From the NCBI GenBank assembly GCA_003194525.1, contig NBIV01000016.1:372001-436000 (forward strand): DNA of 64,000 nt, read 5' to 3'. How positions within the stretch are numbered: the stretch's first letter is position 1; each line of letters begins with the position of its first letter. The notes under the pieces are model-generated. The model was not told the DNA's origin and did not search any database. It saw only the letters and a list, made by a program, of their open reading frames with translations. The position numbers and the translations under genes are program-made. The DNA comes from Gracilariopsis chorda (taxonomy: Eukaryota; Rhodophyta; Florideophyceae; Gracilariales; Gracilariaceae). This document shows positions 1 to 10,827 of the stretch, in pieces.

Positions 1-19
1 CGCTGAATCTGAGGAGGAC

Positions 20-37
20 GGCGTGCACGTGCACGCC
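20..37. repeat. 18-bp perfect palindrome with CACGTG core
   Basis: GGCGTGCACGTGCACGCC equals its own reverse complement and contains a G-box/E-box core. A 14-bp version, CGTGCACGTGCACG, lies at 751-764. A role as a bZIP or bHLH binding site is inference. Confidence 0.6.
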
Positions 38-110
38 TCGTGCGCCAAAAGTGGCAGATATGCTGGACGCAAATTTGGGTGTCGTGTTGAATTGAACCCT
101 ATCGCTTAGA

Positions 111-145
111 TACCCTTGGTTACCTTTGTATAACTACCAAGGGTA
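111..145. repeat. Hairpin with TACCCTTGGT arms
   Basis: TACCCTTGGT at 111-120 is inverted as ACCAAGGGTA at 136-145, with a 15-nt loop. Related TACCCTTGG words occur nearby (about 501 and 551) and elsewhere between genes. It may be the relic of a small inverted-repeat element. Confidence 0.5.
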
Positions 146-1866
146 CCTATCTCGCGATTCTTTCTTTTTCTTGGCCCGGGAATGGGCACAAACGGAGCTC
201 CACGGTGGCCATTCTGCCACCTATTTTGTGAGCCCACACCACACCGGCCACATCGCCTGCTGATCCGTGCTCTACCGTTGGTGGTAGTGATGCCATTCTC
301 CTTGTCCCGACGTGCTGTTGGTTGTTGTTGCGGAATATGAGGCGCACCGCTGGAAACACAGAAAACTGTTTGCCGCGCCACAAACAGTGACCGTTTCCAG
401 CCTTCGAAGAATCTTCGTTGCTCGTCGCTAATGGGGCATAACCGCGCATTTGCTCTCCCTGAGCTCTCCCACCGGGTAGTCTGCGCATCATTTCGTTAGT
501 ACCCTTGGTGCATGCAGTGTTGCATGTAAACGTTAGAACGCTAAAGCATTACCCTTGGCAATATCTAACCTTATACTCGTCATCACCGAATCCACGCGTC
601 CGCGCAAATGTTGGTTTTGAAACTTCCCCTTTCCGTCTTGCGCTGGCAGCATTTGCCCAAAACCCTTATCACCACACGCAGTTAAATAACGCCAACAAAG
701 TGCACAAGTGTTCCGAGAACAAGCTTTGCCCTCACTCTGCAAACTTCACTCGTGCACGTGCACGCACTGCTGCGCGTCGAATACATGCAGTTGCATCTCA
801 TGATGACATTCTCATCGCCGATAGCCACGCAACACTCATCCCGCGCCAATAAAACAATCGTCAAACATTGACTGCATTCCATACAGCTGTTTCCCTGTGG
901 ATATGCGTCTTTCAGTGCACTCGTCCAAGAGACACCGACATCCCTTCCAGCCGCCAATCACGGCCACGTTGCTCAGCGCGCTCTTAAACCAAAAGCCATA
1001 GCCGTCAATCCGTGTGACCAACCATATCTCCCTCACGCTCTCAACGTTCCGCATATGTGCGATAACGCACATCCGGTACAACTAATTCTTCCAACTAATT
1101 CTTCGAACACACTTCGTTATCACTATTCCGCAAACATGAAAAAAGAACACTGATACAGTATAACTACCCTACTGCACTAGCTACTAGTAGAGAGGGTAGT
1201 CTAATTCCCCAACTGTATACCAGGAACAAAAATATCACGATTTTATAAGAGGAAATTGATTGTTTCTCTTTTCTCACGAGATTAGAGTTCTCAGCTTGGC
1301 TGGGGAAGGTTACATGGTCGGAGCACAAGCGATTGTCTGTTTGTTGATGAGTGCATGGCACCATGCATGGGATGTGATCAATTTAATTGAAGCTTCTCGC
1401 GACCTCTTCGAAGGAGAAGTAACAACTTCACCCTTGATCAGTCAACTCTTGACCCTCACAGGATCAATGAACACGTGCTGCTGACTTAAAAAATCGAGCT
1501 AAATCAGGCTCCTAATTGATTCTGTCAGCATCGCAAGCGACGCCCCTGCTGCTTTACGTCAGCAATGAGCGCGCTAGCGACAACGTAGCTACGGGCCTTT
1601 ACACTTCGGAGTTTGACCTGTGTCGTTTCTCTGCTCCCCTTGCGTCACATTTCCATTGCTTGCTTATCCATCTCAACGAGTTCTATGTCCGTGGTATCCC
1701 TATAACCCTTAACGGAGGTCAAAGGTTTGCCTCCGATATCTGAAGGGGCCAACGCGACTTCTCTGCCTGTGCCTTTCCTTTCGCAACACCGTTCCTGTTT
1801 GCCAATCGGAGTGGAGCAGCAGCAGCTCACCCAACAGCTCTACTCGTCGTCTGAAACTGCACCACA

Positions 1867-3876
1867 ATGTCAGGTGATACCTTAGAGCCAACTTCAGTCG
1901 CTCCGAACGGTGATATCACGGCGCAAAGGGAGGCAAACCTTGCCAAGCAACGCCAAGACCCGCGTCGCCTCTGGTTTTTGTTCTGGACCCTTGCAAAGCC
2001 GTACTGGAAGTACGGTCCAGGCGCAAAGACCAACGTCTGCTGGGTAGTCTTCCTCGGTCTTGTACGTAGCGGCCTGTCCGTTGTGTTTTCATTCATATCC
2101 CGTGATTTTTGGACAGCATTGCACAAGAAGGACGTGCCCATGTTCTGGCGTCAAATCACATTGTTTACCGTCGTTTTATTGTCTGCCCTACCCATTCTGG
2201 TGTGGTACTCTTACGCAAAGGATCGTTTGGCATTACGCTGGCGCAAGTGGTACACGGAGAAAGTGTTAGGCGACTATTTTGCGAAAAGAAACTACTATGA
2301 GATCGACCAAAGTGGAACTGTGGACAACCCTGATCAGCGTATTGCGGAGGATATAGGTTCTTTTACCTCTACCTCCCTCTCTTTCTTTATGACTGTTTTG
2401 CTTTCTATCGTTGACTTGGTCAATTTCTCCCTCATTCTAGTATCGATTTATCCCGGATTGTTCTTTGTCTTGTTCGCCTATTCTTCTGTCGGTACAATCA
2501 TTACCGTGCTTCTTGGAAAACGAATGATTAACCTAAACTTCCTACAACTCAAGAAGGAAGCTGACTTCCGTTACTCGCTAATCCGTGTCCGAGAAAATGC
2601 GGAAAGTATTGCATTCTATCGCGGCGAAGACAGGGAAAAGTTTGAGATATCCAGAAGATTCGGTGCGGCATTCCTTAATCTGATTGATCTCATTGTGTGG
2701 TCAAGGAACCTCGCCTTCTTCACTACCACCTATTCGTACATCATACAGATTCTCCCTCTCATAATCGTTGCACCAATGTACTTTGCCGGCAGCTTAGAGC
2801 TTGGTGTACTATCGCAATCACAGCAGGCGTTTGGACACATTTTGAGTGACTTATCCTTAATCGTCAACGAATTCGAAAGCCTCAGCGCGTTTTCTGCTGG
2901 AGTGGATCGACTTGGCGAAATGGAAGAGTTTATATACACTCGTTTTGGGAGAGACGAGAGCCTTGTCGGAGCCAAGATGGGCGCGGACGAATGGTCTCCA
3001 ACAGACTCGAATGCGGACGATGGAGAGCTTGACGTCTACGGAGAGAGCGGTGCATCTAAGGAGTTTGCACAGTTGTATGGAAGAGATGAGGCTATCGCGC
3101 GATTCCGCAAATTACGTTTGCAGAACCTACAGCGACGTGAATCAACCGAGTCCACTGACCTTCTAAATCTGGAAGACGGTGCTGTCAGTACCCACATCAA
3201 TACAACCATAACTCCTAACGGCGAGGCCAAAGTGGTTGTCGAGGACCTCACTCTCAAAACACCAGACAGACGTCATCGCACTCTTTTCGAAAACGTTTCC
3301 TTCACTCTGGAGAACGGGGAAAGGCTGCTAATTGTCGGGCCGTCCGGAACTGGTAAGAGCAGTGCGCTGCGTGCCCTAGCTGGGCTATGGACATACGGAC
3401 AAGGCACGGTAATGCGGCCAAAGCTTGAAGACATGTTTTTCCTTCCCCAAAAACCATACTGTACTCTAGGGTCACTACGAGAGCAGCTAGTTTACCCAAC
3501 GCCTGTAGCGGAAGCAGCAGCATCGACCGCAGAGTTGGAGACTGCATTGCAGCTAGTCAATCTGGAAAATCTTCCGTCTCGGGTTGGTGGTCTTGAGGAA
3601 GTTCGAGATTGGTCTGGAATTCTATCGCTGGGTGAACAGCAGCGTCTGGCATTTGCGAGACTAATCGTAGGTAAGCCGAAACTTGCAATTCTGGACGAAT
3701 GTTCGAGCGCTCTAGATACAGCATCCGAGGATCGGTTATACTCGCACCTACAAAGCATCGGAATTGGGTACATTTCAGTGGGCCATCGACCCAGTTTGTA
3801 CAGATATCATAACCTTGTTCTGCGGCTTGGGTCCGACGAACAAACGGTGTCTCGGATAGATGACACCCCTTCGTGA
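1867..3876 (+). CDS. ABC transporter, half-size, ABCD/SbmA-like
   Basis: A 669-residue half transporter that should work as a dimer. An N-terminal transmembrane domain with several hydrophobic segments (about residues 50-330) is followed by an acidic linker (about 355-455) and a C-terminal nucleotide-binding domain. The ATPase motifs are complete: Walker A GPSGTGKSS, signature LSLGEQQ, Walker B LAILDE, and the H-loop in VGHR. The membrane domain resembles the ABC_membrane_2 family shared by peroxisomal ABCD proteins and bacterial SbmA/BacA, including homologues in cyanobacteria and plastids. The substrate is unknown; fatty acyl, peptide or cofactor transport are all possible. The ATG at 1867 gives no obvious targeting peptide, so peroxisome versus plastid is not settled. 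It converges on the gene ending at 4166. Confidence 0.9.
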   Translation: MSGDTLEPTSVAPNGDITAQREANLAKQRQDPRRLWFLFWTLAKPYWKYGPGAKTNVCWVVFLGLVRSGLSVVFSFISRDFWTALHKKDVPMFWRQITLFTVVLLSALPILVWYSYAKDRLALRWRKWYTEKVLGDYFAKRNYYEIDQSGTVDNPDQRIAEDIGSFTSTSLSFFMTVLLSIVDLVNFSLILVSIYPGLFFVLFAYSSVGTIITVLLGKRMINLNFLQLKKEADFRYSLIRVRENAESIAFYRGEDREKFEISRRFGAAFLNLIDLIVWSRNLAFFTTTYSYIIQILPLIIVAPMYFAGSLELGVLSQSQQAFGHILSDLSLIVNEFESLSAFSAGVDRLGEMEEFIYTRFGRDESLVGAKMGADEWSPTDSNADDGELDVYGESGASKEFAQLYGRDEAIARFRKLRLQNLQRRESTESTDLLNLEDGAVSTHINTTITPNGEAKVVVEDLTLKTPDRRHRTLFENVSFTLENGERLLIVGPSGTGKSSALRALAGLWTYGQGTVMRPKLEDMFFLPQKPYCTLGSLREQLVYPTPVAEAAASTAELETALQLVNLENLPSRVGGLEEVRDWSGILSLGEQQRLAFARLIVGKPKLAILDECSSALDTASEDRLYSHLQSIGIGYISVGHRPSLYRYHNLVLRLGSDEQTVSRIDDTPS

Positions 3877-4165
3877 AGCTGTGCAATTGGACTGTGACCT
3901 GAGCAGGCTCGCGATCGAGAAAACTACCCTACTTGAGAACCTTCAACCTGGAATACACGCACTCAATTTGCGCCATAAAGAAACCAATGAGAACTAAAGC
4001 CGTTCATCTACTAGTACTAACAGCATTGCTTTGTAAATGAAGAAATGACGTGCAGGTCGTACTTGTGAAACTTTTGTCTTTATGATTTGGCTGATGATGT
4101 CCACGAAATGACGAAGAGAGGTAGTTATAGACGGATTCGAATAGCGCGCGTACACGGAAGAGCAG

Positions 4166-5278
4166 CTATGAGCGAACTGGGTCTTCTATCTTGTTATGGG
4201 TAACTGGTTCATTGCTAGACTGAACAGCGCGGCGTCTGCTGTTAGATTTTCTAGAGTTCCATTGCGCAGACACGGCTACGGTCGGAAGCGCCAACCACTT
4301 ATCGTCCTTTTGATTATGACCATTATGCATGTCAGACGGTAGTTGAGGCGCCGTAGGCACCATTTCCAATAACTCGCCACAACCCATAGATGTTCCATTA
4401 GCAGCCATGCGTCTTGGCATATAAGCTTCCAAAGGCAACCTAATCTTGTTGGGCACTATGAAATTCTCATTGACAAAGTCGAAATCGGCGGGTAGGTCCT
4501 CGGTGGTACCACGACCGTTCTGTTTTTCATTCTGTTGATCAACGGCCAAACGAGCGTTTCGAAGAGCCTCTTGTTCCATTCGATCATGCTCTGGAGATCT
4601 GGTGGTTCTCTTCCTGAGTCGTCGTTTCAAAAACACGTGCAGCGCCTTTTGTTGAGCGGCCTGCTTGGACACAGCTCGTAACTGCCATGAATGAAACCAA
4701 TCGACCATTTCCCTGCGACTGGGTTGTAAATCACTAGCAGCTATGGCCTTCTTCAAATCAGCGAACGGACTATCCACATAGGGAGCAAGCATATCAGACG
4801 AAGACGAATTTAACGACATAGTACTTTCTCCATCCGAGACAAGTGCCTCATCCTTAACACGAGACATTCCAACACGATGCGCTCTTACAGCATCAAGCGC
4901 ATCCCCATCCCATCGTTGCGGGCGTCGACGAACCCGCTTTCCAATCCTGGAGGCAGTGAAGCGTGGAAGCGCACTAGAACGCGAACCATCCTCAGAATGC
5001 GAACGGTCATTAGAAGGCGTTCTTCTACGTCGCGAAGAATCTCGTCTTGAAGAGGTGGTGGAGTGTGTGTCTTTGCCTCGTCCACGGTGATAGCGGTGCA
5101 TTTTAGAGTCTGCAGAACGGTCTGAAAGAGGACGTTTGTGCTTTCGATCCACTTCCGGAGAAGGCGGATATGTCTGCGGGTCCGAATTAGCCTGCACTGG
5201 TTGTTGTAAAGAGGCGGAGTGACGATGGGAGGCGCTTTGAGAGGGGCGCGCCTTACGTTCACTTGACGTGGTGGACAT
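4166..5278 (-). CDS. Hypothetical basic, Ser/Arg-rich protein
   Basis: A 370-residue single-exon frame starting at an ATG at 5278. The first 130 residues are low complexity and rich in Ser, Arg and His, with SRRDSSRRRR-like stretches and short RS-type runs, which suggests a nuclear protein. A middle part (about 180-260) contains a helical segment near MVDWFHSWQLRAVSKQAAQQK followed by a basic KRRLRKR patch. The C-terminal third has a hydrophobic, proline-containing stretch (about 270-310). I recognise no domain. The length and stable composition argue for a real gene, and a DNA- or RNA-binding role is only a guess. It is convergent with the ABC transporter gene, with 289 bp between stop codons. 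Confidence 0.6.
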   Translation of the reverse strand: MSTTSSERKARPSQSASHRHSASLQQPVQANSDPQTYPPSPEVDRKHKRPLSDRSADSKMHRYHRGRGKDTHSTTSSRRDSSRRRRTPSNDRSHSEDGSRSSALPRFTASRIGKRVRRRPQRWDGDALDAVRAHRVGMSRVKDEALVSDGESTMSLNSSSSDMLAPYVDSPFADLKKAIAASDLQPSRREMVDWFHSWQLRAVSKQAAQQKALHVFLKRRLRKRTTRSPEHDRMEQEALRNARLAVDQQNEKQNGRGTTEDLPADFDFVNENFIVPNKIRLPLEAYMPRRMAANGTSMGCGELLEMVPTAPQLPSDMHNGHNQKDDKWLALPTVAVSAQWNSRKSNSRRRAVQSSNEPVTHNKIEDPVRS

Positions 5279-6305
5279 TGTGCAGTTGGAAATTTTTGCA
5301 CAACGTTCCCGTGTAACTCAAAACTCTGCTGTACTGGACGCGCGCCGTATGGCAATGTACCGGCGTCTCCCAAGGGCGCGGGGGGGGGAGGAGAGTCACG
5401 AAAGAGCGCGACGCTCAGTTAAAGAGCTCCGACAGCAGCGCGCAGTCAAGAATGTTCAAGCCGCACACGCGGCGGCAAACCAGAGTAAGCGAACTTTTTG
5501 TTCTTCCAACCGATCAGAGGCGGCGTAGCGCGAGAGCGGCCATATCGCGGCGACTGCGGCGCGACGGCGACGAACGGCGGCGGGCAGATCAGCTCAGCGC
5601 ATGACACAGACGCGAGTCCTCTCCAACGTCGGGCCGCACATCATCATTCCGCACGAAAGTGGTGCATCCGCCCACAAACCGACATGTGCTTTCGCACGCA
5701 CCACAAAACTTGCAAGAAAAGCTTCAAAAACCGCGAAATTTTGCGAAAATATTTGGGCAGTTTTCACCGCGCTACTGTACTCGGTGCGCTCCTCCGGCTA
5801 CAGCGACGCAGCTGTTGAACAGCTGCCCTTATCTACGCTCGCTCTTCATGGCCACGGGTCGTGAACGCACCAGTGTCAAACTGTACTGGCAATCAGAAAC
5901 CGCCACGGGTACAAAGGCAACTTGTACAAGGCTATCAAAATACCTTCGTCCCACAAACTGAATTCATTGCACAACTTCACTAGCTCTACATAGCCTTACT
6001 ATCATGCTCGACACCCTGTACATCTTTTTTACATAACACGAAGCTGCGGAGTACATACAACAATCAACCCCTAGTAGAGAGAGAGAGGCGTTCTTTTCAC
6101 TTTTTAACTCCCACCGCAGTGCTGGAATTACGGACTCGAGATCATATAAACAAACAAACAAACAAACAAACACACAGTCAATTCCCACAAAACCTGTATG
6201 TTTAGACAAGAAGACAAAACCGCTCTCCAAAACATAGCGCAAAAAAAAAAAAAAAATGGTAGACTAGGGAAAAAGAGAAGCACGCGTCCAGCCACACATA
6301 TCTTC
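5279..6305. other. Spacer with simple repeats
   Basis: Upstream of the basic protein gene and downstream of the zinc-finger gene. The part near 5340-5640 is GC- and CpG-rich and includes a G9 tract near 5383, as expected for a promoter. A (CAAA)n microsatellite lies at about 6148-6171 and an A16 run at 6241-6256, in what would be the 3' untranslated region of the zinc-finger gene. The open frames here look like chance frames. Confidence 0.5.
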
Positions 6306-8630
6306 CTAGAAGCCAGCAGACTGATGATTGCGAGTAGCAATCTTGTGCACCTTTGACAAATGTCGGTTCAACGTGCTCCGTCTTCCAAAACAACTTCCAC
6401 AAACCTCACAAGCCAGTTCCGTATCAGTGCTGCCATGCGCCGTGCTAACATGTGCACGAAGGTCCTTCTCCACTTTGAAAGTCCTCGGACAAGATTGGCA
6501 AGCAAAAGGGCGCCCCTGATGCACCGCTTTTTCATGCCGCACAAGATTAAGTCTCGTTTGGAATCGTTTGCCACAAGTGGCAAATTTGCAAGCATATGCC
6601 CGGATGTTATCGTGTTTGTTAGCAATATGCCGGTTCAGATTGCCCTTCTTACCGCGAATACTCACTCCGCATCGGTCACACATCCATATAGTGGTGCTTG
6701 GTGCCTTCCCGCTCTTGCACCCCTTTTGCACTTGCTTGGAGCCACCGTTGTTCACCTGTCCGTCGATAATCACATTCAGCTCATTTCTGCTATTTGCATT
6801 CACACCCGTGCTCACATTGCCCTCCTTCCCGTCATCAACATCCACATCTCCGTCGCTAAGAACTTCACCGAGATCCACAATACCATCAACGCTGTTCTCC
6901 TCCTTTGGTGCTTGTCCACTGTACACGTTCAAAGTGCGTTCGCGCGCCTGTCTCACCAGCGTGTCAATGTCAGGCTTGAAAGCATCGTGCCCCAACCAAG
7001 GCGTGGCGCTCGGCGAGAGAGCACTCTGATCCTCCATAAGCAGATGACTGTCCGAAGTGCGTTGCCTCTTCGCAGTGGCACTGCCATTGCCACTGCCAGC
7101 GCGTTCTCCGTTTGCCACTCCCTCTACAGAAGATTCCGCGTCCACACCAGTACTGACCGAACTGAAAGCATATCCCGTCGAAGGACTCTCAACCGGCACC
7201 AACGGTGTTAAAGGCGGTGTCCTAAAGCCGTCATCAACAGCGGTGTGGACAGCATGGCTTCTATCCGTGACAGCCCCTAATACAGTGTCTCGCGAATCAA
7301 ACAACTTACGACGTTTCCAGTCAAACTGGCTGTCCGAAAGCGACTGTGCAGCATCCAAAACACGCTCAAAGTCGTCTCTAACGGCCACAGCACATTCCAA
7401 GTGCCGTTTGCGAACTGCCAGCAAACCACTTGGGTCCATGAGAGAGCCGTCCGTGCGCGGGCTAGAAATATCAATTCCAATCTGTCTGCACAGACGATGA
7501 ATACGTCCTTTCAAGTTAATCCCCGTGGTACAAAGGAAGGTATAGTGCGCCTGACGTCCAAACAAACGCTCACAGTTTGCAAACCTGCCTCCGGCCTTGC
7601 GCGAGATCATGGACTTGAAGATGCCCGTCGTTCGAGCTGCTGAGATTTGATGCTGGTAAGAATTCCAAAGCTTGAGGAGTTGAAATTGTTGAGCAGAGGC
7701 AGCACGGTGCGGATGACATGTAGCATCAAGTGGTTGTGTGGTATCAGTGCACACGTTGTTATTGGCAGTGCAACGGTTAGGCGAGGTTAGAATTTGATTC
7801 TGTGCGTAAAAGGTTTGCGGAGCGGAATACGAAAAAGTGGAGGCAGAATCACAACTAGACGGAGCCAGAGGGAAGGTAGTGTCGCTGATCTCGTTTATAA
7901 TGACGGAGTAATAATGATCAGGGGGGTGGAAGAAATCGGCGATACAGCCGTTGACTTGCGGTGTAAGAAGCGCTTGAGGAAGAGTGTGATCCAGTAGTTG
8001 AACGGCGGTAACAAAACGCTCGACGGTTGCGCGTTTGAAGACGCGCATTTCAGCTTGCTCAAAGAAAGCAGTGGGGTGGGCTTGAGGTGAATCAGGGTTG
8101 TGCAAGGGGTGGACGTTTGTGCAGACGGCAAGTGCGCCCGAAACCAGCCAGCTGAACTCTATAGCGAGGATGCAATTGGCGTGACGGAGAATGCGCTTGG
8201 CGGTACGACGGACAACGACGTTGGGGTTGCTGAGAAAGGGGTCCTTGCTGACCTGGAAAAGAACTGGAATGATGGGATTGACGCCCTGAAAGCCGAAGTG
8301 AAAGCCGAGGGTGGTGTCGGCGTCGTGGGAATAGACGGCGTGCAGATCGCCGACGTCGGGGAAGGCGTACGGTTGAGGGGAGATGTGGGCGCCGAAGACG
8401 AAGCCTAGTAGCACTGGAGTGTTGAGCAGTGAGCGTACTACTTGGGAGGTGTCTGGGGTTTGGTTCTGGAAGAGCCATGAACGCGTGCGGGGAGCGGACA
8501 TGAAGAGGTTCCAGATGTATTGCCAGGTGAATGGTTGCGAGAGGTGGTGCGGTTGTGGGGGGAGGTGGGGAGCGGGATGCGTGGAAGGGCCATTTGCGTG
8601 GCGGTACGGCGACGGGTGTGCGTCGACCAT
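6306..8630 (-). CDS. C2H2 zinc-finger protein
   Basis: A predicted 774-residue nuclear protein with four C-terminal C2H2 fingers (about residues 645-765). The first is CDRC...H...H, followed by CKFATC, CQSC and CEVC fingers. The linkers are irregular rather than the TGEKP type, suggesting protein or sequence-specific DNA binding. The N-terminal half (about 30-400) is a well-composed unknown region with aromatic motifs such as FTWQYIWNLF. The middle (about 480-640) is Ser/Asp-rich and probably disordered. The open frame continues upstream without an ATG, so I place the start at the ATG at 8630 (MVDAHPSP). The upstream codons are a proline-rich read-through of a C-rich leader. A TATA box lies about 175 bp upstream. 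Likely a transcription factor with unknown targets. Confidence 0.82.
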   Translation of the reverse strand: MVDAHPSPYRHANGPSTHPAPHLPPQPHHLSQPFTWQYIWNLFMSAPRTRSWLFQNQTPDTSQVVRSLLNTPVLLGFVFGAHISPQPYAFPDVGDLHAVYSHDADTTLGFHFGFQGVNPIIPVLFQVSKDPFLSNPNVVVRRTAKRILRHANCILAIEFSWLVSGALAVCTNVHPLHNPDSPQAHPTAFFEQAEMRVFKRATVERFVTAVQLLDHTLPQALLTPQVNGCIADFFHPPDHYYSVIINEISDTTFPLAPSSCDSASTFSYSAPQTFYAQNQILTSPNRCTANNNVCTDTTQPLDATCHPHRAASAQQFQLLKLWNSYQHQISAARTTGIFKSMISRKAGGRFANCERLFGRQAHYTFLCTTGINLKGRIHRLCRQIGIDISSPRTDGSLMDPSGLLAVRKRHLECAVAVRDDFERVLDAAQSLSDSQFDWKRRKLFDSRDTVLGAVTDRSHAVHTAVDDGFRTPPLTPLVPVESPSTGYAFSSVSTGVDAESSVEGVANGERAGSGNGSATAKRQRTSDSHLLMEDQSALSPSATPWLGHDAFKPDIDTLVRQARERTLNVYSGQAPKEENSVDGIVDLGEVLSDGDVDVDDGKEGNVSTGVNANSRNELNVIIDGQVNNGGSKQVQKGCKSGKAPSTTIWMCDRCGVSIRGKKGNLNRHIANKHDNIRAYACKFATCGKRFQTRLNLVRHEKAVHQGRPFACQSCPRTFKVEKDLRAHVSTAHGSTDTELACEVCGSCFGRRSTLNRHLSKVHKIATRNHQSAGF

Positions 8631-8767
8631 TGTGGGGGGGGGGGGGTGGGTGGGAGGGGAGGAGGGAAGAAGACGGGGGGGAGGGACGGAAGAAGGGAGG
8701 AAGGACGGATGGATGGAGGGGGAGTTGGGAGAGGGGCGAGGGGGAAGCAACGGGGGGGGGGGGGGGG
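8631..8767. repeat. G-tract region in the zinc-finger gene leader
   Basis: A G-rich strand (C-rich on the coding strand) lies directly upstream of the start codon at 8630, with G-runs at about 8632-8646 and 8751-8767 (about G17). It could form G-quadruplexes on the template side. Comparable C-rich leaders precede CDC20, DP, the Sld2-like gene and bZIP. Confidence 0.6.
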
Positions 8768-8802
8768 AGCGGTGCTAGAGGCGGGGGATTGGGGGGCGGG
8801 TC

Positions 8803-8808
8803 TTTATA
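8803..8808 (-). promoter_or_regulatory. TATA box of zinc-finger gene
   Basis: TATAAA on the minus strand, in the context GCTATAAAGA, about 175 bp upstream of the ATG. Position and context fit a core promoter. Confidence 0.5.
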
Positions 8809-8825
8809 GCGGCGCGACGCAGGTA

Positions 8826-8881
8826 CAGAGCGCAGAGCGCAGAGCGCAGAGCGCAGAGCGCAGAGCGCAGAGCGCAGTGCG
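8826..8881. repeat. Heptamer tandem repeat (CAGAGCG)n
   Basis: Seven perfect head-to-tail copies of CAGAGCG (8826-8874) plus one variant copy (CAGTGCG). They lie just upstream of the TATA box of the zinc-finger gene, where length changes could alter promoter spacing. Confidence 0.85.
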
Positions 8882-10827
8882 CGGAAGGCAGCGCGCAGCA
8901 CACACAGCATGGTATGCTCGAGTTACTGTATTACACAAAGGGAGTTGTTGTTGAAGCGGCGCTGCACAGGTGCCGCGCGCACGACGCTCTCCGAGTGGAG
9001 CATTGGTGGCGACGAGAGTTGTAAATTTATTGCGCGACTGACTGACACAAGCGTGAGTCAGGGCTCGCAGCAGCAGGCGTCGTCGTGACGGCAGTTGTTG
9101 CGCGTGCCGCTCACGCCGCTGCTGCCGGCGCTCTTTGAGCAGCTGCAGCTTGTGTGCGCGCCGTCGCGCGATCCGCATTGCGTAATCCACATCAATCAAC
9201 GCGGCTACCTCCAGCTTACCATCACACGTACCGTACTTGAACCGCACGGCGTGTCGCCTCCACAGCAATAAAATTTCGCCGCGTGTAGCTTTCAGCCGTG
9301 TACATTATACGCCTCCGCGTGCTTGCCCGCGTCGTGCCGTTCACTCGCCGCTGGGCGCAATGCTTTTGCCCGTCACTCCTTGTCATATCGACGCCAACCA
9401 ATTCAGTGCTCCACCCTCGTTGCGATCGGTCACCAGCCACGCAATGTCGATAACCTTATTAATTCCAACCGCACCCACCATCACCGTATTGCAACGGTCG
9501 TCACACCCACACCCACACCCACACCCACACGCACGCACAATGCGCACAGAAAGCAGAAAGCAGCGCGCCCCCCGCCACCGATGCTGAGAAACTATAATAC
9601 CACACGCCCGGCTCCTCCTTTTCTCAGCTAGCCAAAACTGTGATACAATGTTCCTAATCACGTTGAAAACAGCGCGCGCCGCCACTGACCAAAAGCGCTC
9701 TTCCACCAGTTAATGGCTGCCAGCCCTTTGGCTCGCAGCAATCGTACATACGCCCATGGTGGCCCTTTAACAACAGCCGTTCACTGCGCAGCGTCGTGTT
9801 TTGCAATTCAAAACGTCCGAAAGCTGCCCGCTCATAGCCCTGAGCGCGCCCACAACTGTGCGCCTTGATGCATTCACTCAGTACGAAACGCACCACTCGG
9901 TAATTCAACCGCCGTCGCGCGTACGTTGAAATCTCACCCCCTCGGGAGGACGCAGTGAAACGGCTGCTGAGCAAAAGGCCAAAAGTACACGTGAATAATC
10001 GAAAAAGTTGTCCTCTCGTCTCCAAACTGTGTGACGTCAGGGGTTACCTGTTCAGCTGTTCACCAACATTCATGAAAATGCACACATTCACAACAACAAC
10101 GTGAGCACCCGCGTAATGCTAGTGCATTACACGCGCGCAAAACTTGCGCTTGTGTATGTATCAAGTGTTCACAACCCATGCGATGGTTGAGCAACAAAAA
10201 GAAAAAAAAACAGCAGCGAGCATTGTATCTAGCGCCTTTCTCTCTGCTAGAAAATGGTTTGTCTCCAACGGAAGTAACTACTCAGCATCCTTAGGGATGG
10301 TAGGAAAGGTTGTGCGCGTCCATCAGCAGCGAGGGCGATGACGTTGTTTGCTTACAATGGTGCGAAAATGCGCTTCGTAAGATTGCGGAGAGGACGGGCA
10401 GCGTGTGCTGCAGAGCAGCATAAAAGGGGAGGAGAGATGTGCGCTGCTTTCTGGCGCCTCTTTTCCATCAGCAGTTGCGTTTTCAGTGCTGTTTATTGTT
10501 TCGTTGCAGCCGTTGTTCCGGCCGTTTTGGTATGATTGCGGTTTTGTATTATCCATTGGAGGCACGACGGCTCGGGCTTGGCTGTTGAGAGTATGTGTGG
10601 AGTATGTACTGTAGCGCTCCATGGGTGGCGGCGCATTCGTCCCACCACGAAGAACAGTGCTTCGCTCCCTGCACCAGCAGGTACAAATCGGATTTGCGAC
10701 GGCTGCTGCACCATCGGTTGATGTTTACACTCGCAGATACGCTCTGTGCTGTATATGTGCGTTGTCATAGCGCGTTACTGCCATCGTTCACACCGGACTT
10801 GTGGCGTATGATAGTGGTCTTTGTTAT
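8882..10827. other. Long CpG-rich spacer, left of the retrotransposon
   Basis: No supported gene. The frame at 8804-9268 (-) has no ATG near its start and overlaps the heptamer repeat. A (CACACC)n microsatellite lies at 9502-9530. Before the copia insertion this region was joined to 16251-18936, making one spacer of about 4.6 kb between the divergent zinc-finger and DP genes. Confidence 0.5.

Larger units (their letters stand above)
1..1866. other. Gene-poor spacer upstream of the ABC transporter
   Basis: No convincing coding region. The open frames here are short, overlap each other on both strands and match no family I know. It holds an 18-bp perfect palindrome (20-37), a related 14-bp palindrome (751-764) and a hairpin with 10-bp arms (111-120 and 136-145). 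It presumably includes the promoter of the transporter that starts at 1867. Confidence 0.6.

Noticed and set aside
8631-8750. 40-codon N-terminal extension of the zinc-finger frame
   Set aside because: It begins at TTG, is proline-rich and reads the C-rich leader; the ATG at 8630 is the natural start.
8804-9268. 154-residue minus-strand frame next to the zinc-finger promoter
   Set aside because: Starts at TTG and translates the heptamer repeat; no homologous family seen.
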